Shown piece after piece: positions 38,576-43,345 of a stretch of 43,345 nucleotides of DNA (positions within the stretch are counted from its first letter, which is position 1; each line of letters opens with the position of its first letter). Under the pieces are notes generated by a model. That model saw nothing but the letters and a program-made list of their open reading frames with translations, was not told the DNA's origin and did not search any database. Source of the stretch: JAOBAU01 sp034667465 (GTDB lineage: Bacteria; Acidobacteriota; Thermoanaerobaculia; Gp7-AA8); assembly GCA_034667465.1 (NCBI GenBank), contig JAXDJV010000011.1:1-43345 (forward strand), written 5' to 3'. Both the position numbers and the translations under genes were made by a program.

Positions 38576-40348
38576 ATGCGAGCATCCTCGGTCCTTTGTC
38601 TGATCATTTGTCTGATCACCGCAGTCTGTAGTTCGCTGATCGCAGCTCCGCCGCAGGTCGGCGAGACGCTCGACATCTCGATCGTCAACGTCGACGTCAT
38701 CGTCACCGATCGCAATGGCAATCGTGTGCGCGGCCTGACGCGTGACGATTTCGAGCTGATCGAAAGCGGCAGCGCACGTCCGATCTCCAACTTCGCCGAA
38801 TACCGCTCGCGCAGCAGTGACGGTCGCGCAGGCGTCGTGGTCGACGCGTTCGGTGCGCCGGTCAGCGAAGGAACGCCTCCTCCTCCGCGCTCGATCGTCC
38901 TCTTCGTCGACGCGTTCGCGCTGCCGCGCCACGATGCCGATCCGATGTTCGCGGCGCTGAAGAAGATGATTCACGACGCCATGCGCGCGGGCGACCTCGC
39001 ATCGATCGTGATGTGGAATCCGATCGCGTTTCGTCCCGACGTCGTCGTCGGTTACACATCGGACAGCCGCAGGCTGACGCGCGCCATCGACGATCTGCGC
39101 GAGTTCAGCACGCTCGGTTCGCGGCGCCGCGGAATCACCACGGTGCGCGGCAGCGGGATGGTCAATCCCGACATCGCCGGCCTGACCGCCGGTCCGCGCA
39201 ACCACGAGGCGCGCGCAACGGCGATGAGGGACGAAGGGATCAAGGTCGCGTCGAACGTGCTGTCGAATCGCGTCAGCGGCGCCGGTCGCATCGACGGTAC
39301 GGTCGCCGGCGACGGCCTGACGGACGTCCACTTCGCCGCAATGCGCGATCGCTCCGAGCAGCGCCGCAAAGCCGGGATCATCAAGGCGCTGATCGCGTCG
39401 ATGGCGTCGATCGACGGACGAAAGGCGCTCATCCTCGCCACGCATCGCCTCTCGCTCTTCGCAGGCGGTGAGTACTTTTATGCGATGGGTTACAACGACG
39501 TGCCGCCGCACGAGCGCGCGTGGCTCGACATGCAGCCGGTCACGAGCTCCGTCATCGACGCGGCGAACGCCGCCGGCGTCACCATCTATCCGATCTATCC
39601 CGAAGGTCTCGGCAACGACGGCGCGCTGCCGAACGCGGCGAATGCGGCGGCGCAAGTCAACGGCGCATACGACTATCAGGTGCTGACGAACGAAACGTCC
39701 GCGCTGTCGAACATCGCCATCAAAACCGGCGGAATGATGGCGTGGGGAGCGAAGGACGTCGCCACGCTGCTGCCGCGTATCAACGACGATCTCGACAGCT
39801 ACTACTCGCTCGCGTATCGCAGCGCGCCCGCAAACGAAGACACGCGACGCGGCATCACGGTGAAGACGAAGAATCCCGACTACCGCGTCCGCGCGCGACG
39901 CGAATACACCGCGACGACGGAAGAGACGAAGATCCGGCAGCGCGTCACCGCCGCGCTCTTCCGCGAACCGGACGGCGCGCCGCGGCTCAGCGTGCAGGCG
40001 TCGTTCGGCCGCCAGCAGAAAGAAGGGAACCACGCGTGGCGCGCGCCGCTCACGATGCGCATTCCGATGTCGCAGCTCGTCGCGCTTGCGGGCGACGGCG
40101 AGAAGCGTTCCGGCTCGATGTCGATCTACGTCGCCAGCGCGGCGTCGCTCGGAACTGACGCGGAAGTGACGCATCAGACGCAGCCGTTCAATTATCCCGA
40201 CACCAGCAGCGCCAGAGTTGCGTCACAGTACGTGACGTACGAGGTCGACGTTCGCTACGACGAGGCGGCGCAGTTCATCGCCGTCGCGGTCGTCGATGAC
40301 GTGTCGCGCGACGCGACCGTGCTGCGACTGAAACTGCCACGCCATTGA
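38576..40348 (+). CDS. VWFA-related Acidobacterial-type secreted protein, copy 1
   Basis: A 590-residue protein with signal peptide (1-23). An Ig-like N-terminal part (LDISIVNVDVIVTDRNGNRV, RGLTRDDFELIESG) precedes a von Willebrand A-like domain beginning RSIVLFVDAFALPRHDADPM, and a C-terminal beta-rich region. This is the architecture of the VWFA-related Acidobacterial domain family (TIGR03436). The canonical DxSxS metal site is not present after VLFVD. Function in the family is unproven; surface adhesion or complex assembly is often guessed. GGGAG precedes the ATG. The next gene is a paralogue. Confidence 0.87.
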   Translation: MRASSVLCLIICLITAVCSSLIAAPPQVGETLDISIVNVDVIVTDRNGNRVRGLTRDDFELIESGSARPISNFAEYRSRSSDGRAGVVVDAFGAPVSEGTPPPPRSIVLFVDAFALPRHDADPMFAALKKMIHDAMRAGDLASIVMWNPIAFRPDVVVGYTSDSRRLTRAIDDLREFSTLGSRRRGITTVRGSGMVNPDIAGLTAGPRNHEARATAMRDEGIKVASNVLSNRVSGAGRIDGTVAGDGLTDVHFAAMRDRSEQRRKAGIIKALIASMASIDGRKALILATHRLSLFAGGEYFYAMGYNDVPPHERAWLDMQPVTSSVIDAANAAGVTIYPIYPEGLGNDGALPNAANAAAQVNGAYDYQVLTNETSALSNIAIKTGGMMAWGAKDVATLLPRINDDLDSYYSLAYRSAPANEDTRRGITVKTKNPDYRVRARREYTATTEETKIRQRVTAALFREPDGAPRLSVQASFGRQQKEGNHAWRAPLTMRIPMSQLVALAGDGEKRSGSMSIYVASAASLGTDAEVTHQTQPFNYPDTSSARVASQYVTYEVDVRYDEAAQFIAVAVVDDVSRDATVLRLKLPRH

Positions 40349-40365
40349 AGGAGTAACCAACAAAC

Positions 40366-42066
40366 GTGCGAACACTCATCGCTTTCGCGCTGGCGATTCT
40401 CGCCGCGACGCCGCAGCAACAACCGAAACTGCCGTCGCTCGGCGAGTCGATCGAAGTCTCGATCGTCAACGTCGACGTCTTCGTCACCGACAAAGCGGGA
40501 AATCGCGTCCGCGGTCTGACGCAGAACGACTTCGAGATTTACGAAGACGGAAAGCTGCGGCCGATCACGAACTTCGCCGAGTACGCGCCGGCCGCGCCCG
40601 ACGCGGCGCACGTAACTGTGGAAGGGGTTTCGGCGACGGAAGACGGCGTCGTCACTCCGCCCGCCGAAGTCGCGAAGCGGCAGAAGCGGACGATCGCCGT
40701 GTTCGTCGATCGCATCGAGATGCGGCCTGACAAACAGCGTGAAGTCTTCGATCGGCTGCGCGGCACGCTGCGCGATCTCGTCGAAGAAGGCGATCGTGTT
40801 TCGATCATCACCTGGGAACGAACGCGCTCGCTGCGCGTCCGTCAGCCGTACACCGGCGACATCGAGCTGATCGACGCAACGCTCGCGAAGATCGGTGACG
40901 ATCCGACCGCCGGCTCGACGTCGGACATCGAAGAGATTCGCCGCGCGGATGAAGCGGAGGCAGAACGAGAGGCGATGCTGAAAGCGCGCGGCTCATCCGC
41001 CGGGCCGGGCAGCGGCGGACCGTCGCTGGAGGCGATCATGCTTTCCGATCGCGCGCTGGCGGAGATGAAGTCGAAGACGGCCGCGCTCAATGCGCTGCTG
41101 TCATCGATGTCCGGCGCCGAAGGACAGAAAGTGCTGCTGATGCTGTCGCATCGATTCTCGATGAACGCCGGCCACGAATTCCTGACGCCGAAGCGGACGA
41201 TCGGCGGACCTCCTGGTCCGTACGAGATGCATTACGACACGCGCAAGCTCGTCGAGTCGGTGGCGCGCACGGCGAACGCGAACGGTGTTCGCATCTACAG
41301 CGTTTATCCGGCCGAACTGCCGGGCGTCGTCGTGCAGTCGCCGGAAGACAACAGCATGCCGCAGGGTGCCGAAGCAGGCGTCGGCGGTTACGAATACGAA
41401 GTGCTGCAGAACGAGCTGAGCGCGCTGCAGATCGTCGCGGAGCGGACCGGCGGCGCGATGACGTGGCATCCGGCCGAGACCGTGAAGCTGCTCGATCGAC
41501 TGCCGGACGATTTCTCGTCGTACTACTCGCTCGCGTATCGCGCCACGACTTCGGGCGCCGACAAGGCGCACAGCATTCGCGTGAAGATGAAGAAGCCGGG
41601 ACTGGCGGCGCGCTCGCGTACCGAGTTCGTCGAGAAGTCGGCGGACGCGAGGATGGGCGAGCGCGTCGTCGCGCAACTCTTCGGACTGCCGACGCAGGCG
41701 TCGATCCTCCACGTCACCGCCACCGCGAAAGGAAACGCGCGGACGTCGAAGAAGAAGATGACGATTCCGATCGCGGTGCAGGTGCCGATCGGATCGCTGA
41801 CGACGCTGCCGGAAGGAGCGGAGAATCGCGGCGCGTTTTCCGTCTACGTCGTCTCATCGACGGGACGCGGCGAGATCACCGACGTCACGCATCAGACGCA
41901 GGTCTACTCGATTCCGACCGCGGATCTCGCGCGCGCGAAACAGGCGCACTTCACGTATGAGCTGAACGTCCTCGCCGACGACAAGACGAGCCGCGTCGCC
42001 ATCGGCGTGCTCGACGAGATCTCGAAAGACTTCGGACTGACGCAGGTCGATTTCGCGGTGCGGTAA
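40366..42066 (+). CDS. VWFA-related Acidobacterial-type secreted protein, copy 2
   Basis: A 566-residue paralogue of the preceding gene, starting at GTG 17 nt after its stop (AAGGAG upstream at longer than usual spacing). Signal peptide about 1-17. Shared blocks: VSIVNVDVFVTDKAGNRV, RGLTQNDFEIYEDGKLRPI, FVDRIEMRPDKQREVFDRL, SSYYSLAYRA and THQTQVYSIP. Copy 2 has an extra Gly/Ser/Glu-rich insert (about residues 185-225). The MIDAS DxSxS is again missing. The pair probably arose by tandem duplication and is co-transcribed. Confidence 0.87.
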   Translation: MRTLIAFALAILAATPQQQPKLPSLGESIEVSIVNVDVFVTDKAGNRVRGLTQNDFEIYEDGKLRPITNFAEYAPAAPDAAHVTVEGVSATEDGVVTPPAEVAKRQKRTIAVFVDRIEMRPDKQREVFDRLRGTLRDLVEEGDRVSIITWERTRSLRVRQPYTGDIELIDATLAKIGDDPTAGSTSDIEEIRRADEAEAEREAMLKARGSSAGPGSGGPSLEAIMLSDRALAEMKSKTAALNALLSSMSGAEGQKVLLMLSHRFSMNAGHEFLTPKRTIGGPPGPYEMHYDTRKLVESVARTANANGVRIYSVYPAELPGVVVQSPEDNSMPQGAEAGVGGYEYEVLQNELSALQIVAERTGGAMTWHPAETVKLLDRLPDDFSSYYSLAYRATTSGADKAHSIRVKMKKPGLAARSRTEFVEKSADARMGERVVAQLFGLPTQASILHVTATAKGNARTSKKKMTIPIAVQVPIGSLTTLPEGAENRGAFSVYVVSSTGRGEITDVTHQTQVYSIPTADLARAKQAHFTYELNVLADDKTSRVAIGVLDEISKDFGLTQVDFAVR

Positions 42067-42076
42067 TCCCCCCACA

Positions 42077-42082
42077 TACAAT
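42077..42082 (+). promoter_or_regulatory. Possible -10 box of the phosphodiesterase gene
   Basis: TACAAT lies 9 nt before the TTG start at 42092; only a weak purine run (GAAGAGA) separates them. Confidence 0.35.
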
Positions 42083-42091
42083 GAAGAGACG

Positions 42092-42607
42092 TTGAAACGA
42101 ATCGGGATCATCTCCGACACGCATGGCGTCGTCGACCCTCGCATCGCCGAGGTCTTTCATGGCGTCGATCACATCCTGCACGCAGGCGACATCGGCGGCA
42201 GCGAAGTGATCGCCACACTGAACGGCGTCGCGCCGGTCACATCGGTCGAAGGAAACGTCGACGACGGCAGCGGCACCTCGATCGTCGGTGCGACGTTCGG
42301 CGATCTGCGCGTGCTGCTGACACACGTGCTGCCGCGTCCCGGCAAACCCGATCGTCGCGTCGTCGCATCGCTGCGCGAGGAACCGGCGGACGTCGTCATC
42401 TTCGGTCACAGCCATCTTCCGCACGATGAGACGATCGATGGCGTCCGCTTTTTCAATCCCGCCAGCGCAGGGCCGCGGCGCTTCGACTATCCGCGCTCGG
42501 TCGGCATGCTCGAGAAAAAGAGAGGGAAGTGGACGGCGTGGCACATCGCGCTCGACGAACGTTCGATCCGCGCGCTCGAGCTGAAGATGAATCAGCTAAG
42601 CGATTAG
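42092..42607 (+). CDS. YfcE/MJ0936-type metallophosphoesterase
   Basis: A 171-residue phosphodiesterase from a TTG start. Motifs: IISDTHGVVD (D8, H10), LHAGDIGGSEV, VEGNVDD, LLTHVLP and IFGHSHLPHDE, the full binuclear metal set of the calcineurin-like family. The YfcE group hydrolyses phosphodiesters in vitro; the natural substrate is unknown. Note THV where THG is usual. It lies 10 nt before lolD, whose -10 box overlaps this gene's stop codon. Confidence 0.92.
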   Translation: MKRIGIISDTHGVVDPRIAEVFHGVDHILHAGDIGGSEVIATLNGVAPVTSVEGNVDDGSGTSIVGATFGDLRVLLTHVLPRPGKPDRRVVASLREEPADVVIFGHSHLPHDETIDGVRFFNPASAGPRRFDYPRSVGMLEKKRGKWTAWHIALDERSIRALELKMNQLSD

Positions 42608-42610
42608 AAT
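42605..42610 (+). promoter_or_regulatory. Probable -10 box of lolD (leaderless)
   Basis: TAGAAT lies exactly 7 nt before the GTG at 42618, overlaps the stop codon of the phosphoesterase gene, and no Shine-Dalgarno is present. Confidence 0.5.
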
Positions 42611-42617
42611 CCGCCGC

Positions 42618-43283
42618 GTGCCGTTTCTCCACGCCCAGTCGCTCTCGAAAACTTATCGAAATGCCGAAGTTCCGGTCGACGTCTTTCGCAACCTGACCAT
42701 CGACGCGGAGCGCGGCGAGATGCTCGCCATCGTCGGTCCGTCCGGCATTGGGAAGTCGACGCTTCTCCATCTCCTCGGCGGTCTCGATCGTCCCGACTCC
42801 GGCGCCATCAACGTCGCCGACCGCAACATCACCACGATGTCGAACGACGAGCTGGCGCGCTTCCGGAACCGCAGCGTCGGTTTCGTCTTTCAGTTTCACC
42901 ATCTGTTGCCGGAGTTCACGGCACTGGAAAACGTGGCGATGCCGGGCTGGATCGGACGGATGCCGAAGCAGGAAGCGCTCACGAAAGCGGGAAAGCTCCT
43001 CGGCGAGCTCGGACTCGATTCGCGCGCCGGCCACTTCCCGAATCAGCTCAGTGGCGGCGAGCAGCAGCGGGTCGCGATCGCCCGCGCGCTGCTCACCGAT
43101 CCCGTACTTTTTCTCGCCGACGAACCGACCGGAAACCTCGACCTCGAAACGAGTGAGCGCGTATTCGAACTGATGCGCCGCTGCCACGCCGCGCGCGGAC
43201 TGACCTCGGTGATCGTCACGCACAATCCCGATCTCGCTTCGCGCTGCGACCGCGTCTTCGAGATGCGCGCTCTCTCGGCATAG
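42618..43283 (+). CDS. lolD: LolD-type ABC ATPase of lipoprotein release
   Basis: A 221-residue ATPase starting at GTG. Walker A GPSGIGKSTLLH, Q-loop VFQFHHLLPEFTALENVAMP, signature LSGGEQQRVAIARAL, Walker B LFLADEPTGNLD, H-loop VTHNP. The HHLLPEF.ALENV stretch is characteristic of LolD, which powers transfer of lipoproteins to LolA at the inner membrane. The permease partner (lolC/E) is not next to it within this window. Repeat A4 begins at its last base. Confidence 0.85.
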   Translation: MPFLHAQSLSKTYRNAEVPVDVFRNLTIDAERGEMLAIVGPSGIGKSTLLHLLGGLDRPDSGAINVADRNITTMSNDELARFRNRSVGFVFQFHHLLPEFTALENVAMPGWIGRMPKQEALTKAGKLLGELGLDSRAGHFPNQLSGGEQQRVAIARALLTDPVLFLADEPTGNLDLETSERVFELMRRCHAARGLTSVIVTHNPDLASRCDRVFEMRALSA

Positions 43284-43345
43284 TCATCCCGAGCGTCGCG
43301 AGGGATCCGGGCGGTGGGACTCGTTGCGCGCACCACCCACCCGGA
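43283..43345. repeat. Palindromic dispersed repeat, copy A4 (cut by window end)
   Basis: GTCATCCCGAGCGTCGCGAG, GGATCCGGGCGG and a start of the right half (CACCCACCCGGA) match copies A2 and A3. It begins with the last base of the lolD stop codon. Confidence 0.85.

Noticed and set aside
38078..40174. 698-codon minus-strand open frame opposite the first VWA gene
   Set aside because: Arg/His-rich without recognisable domains or signal; the plus-strand VWA protein is well supported by motifs and a paralogue.

Overview
The window is about 43 kb of GC-rich, densely packed bacterial chromosome with about 50 protein genes and no rRNA, tRNA or CRISPR array that I could see. The best guess for the source is Acidobacteriota. 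The reasons are two long secreted proteins of the VWFA-related Acidobacterial type (38576-42066), small secreted carboxypeptidase-regulatory-like proteins, and a diaminopimelate (Gram-negative type) cell-wall pathway with an OmpW-like outer membrane protein and LolD. This placement is inference from gene content, not from a marker gene.

Layout. 1-3087: an rlpA-like gene, a lytic transglycosylase, a small membrane protein, DoxX and an ECF sigma factor. 3084-6457 (minus strand): a predicted amidoligase, an M15-type peptidase and a class A beta-lactamase-like hydrolase. 6521-15167 (minus strand): a long gene string running methyltransferase, PqqB-like lipoprotein, asd, lysC, dapB, dapA, dapD, aminotransferase, DUF547 protein. 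It covers most of the diaminopimelate/lysine route. 15199-17833 (plus): an osmoprotectant-type ABC importer whose ATPase/permease junction carries a triplicated 83-bp unit. 17830-19601: moeA and a YdcF-like gene. 19568-24031 (minus): a TetR regulator, a DevBCA-type exporter (permease, ATPase, HlyD), a receiver-GAF protein and a CusF-like copper lipoprotein. 24113-29638: two unrecognised proteins, a methyltransferase, a LOG-family protein, a lipoprotein, a BadF-type kinase and OmpW. 29672-38519: an ArsB/NhaD-like transporter, an M28 peptidase, paired small secreted proteins, a DUF3052-like protein, a dienoyl-CoA reductase-like SDR, an M20 amidohydrolase, and a frameshifted NTF2-amidohydrolase fusion. 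38576-43283: tandem VWA proteins, a phosphodiesterase and lolD.

Themes. Peptidoglycan functions recur (RlpA, SLT, DAP synthesis, M15 peptidase, beta-lactamase fold, YdcF). This makes the amidoligase/M15/beta-lactamase cassette next to the DAP genes the most plausible candidate for an undescribed peptide- or wall-modifying system. Three kinds of structured repeat sit at gene ends: three heptamer-built hairpins inside the minus-strand operons, four copies of an 84-94 bp palindromic family directly at gene 3' ends, and the 83-bp triplication. At least eleven genes have a TANNNT box only 6-9 nt before the start codon and no Shine-Dalgarno, which suggests frequent leaderless transcription. Other genes have clear Shine-Dalgarno sequences.
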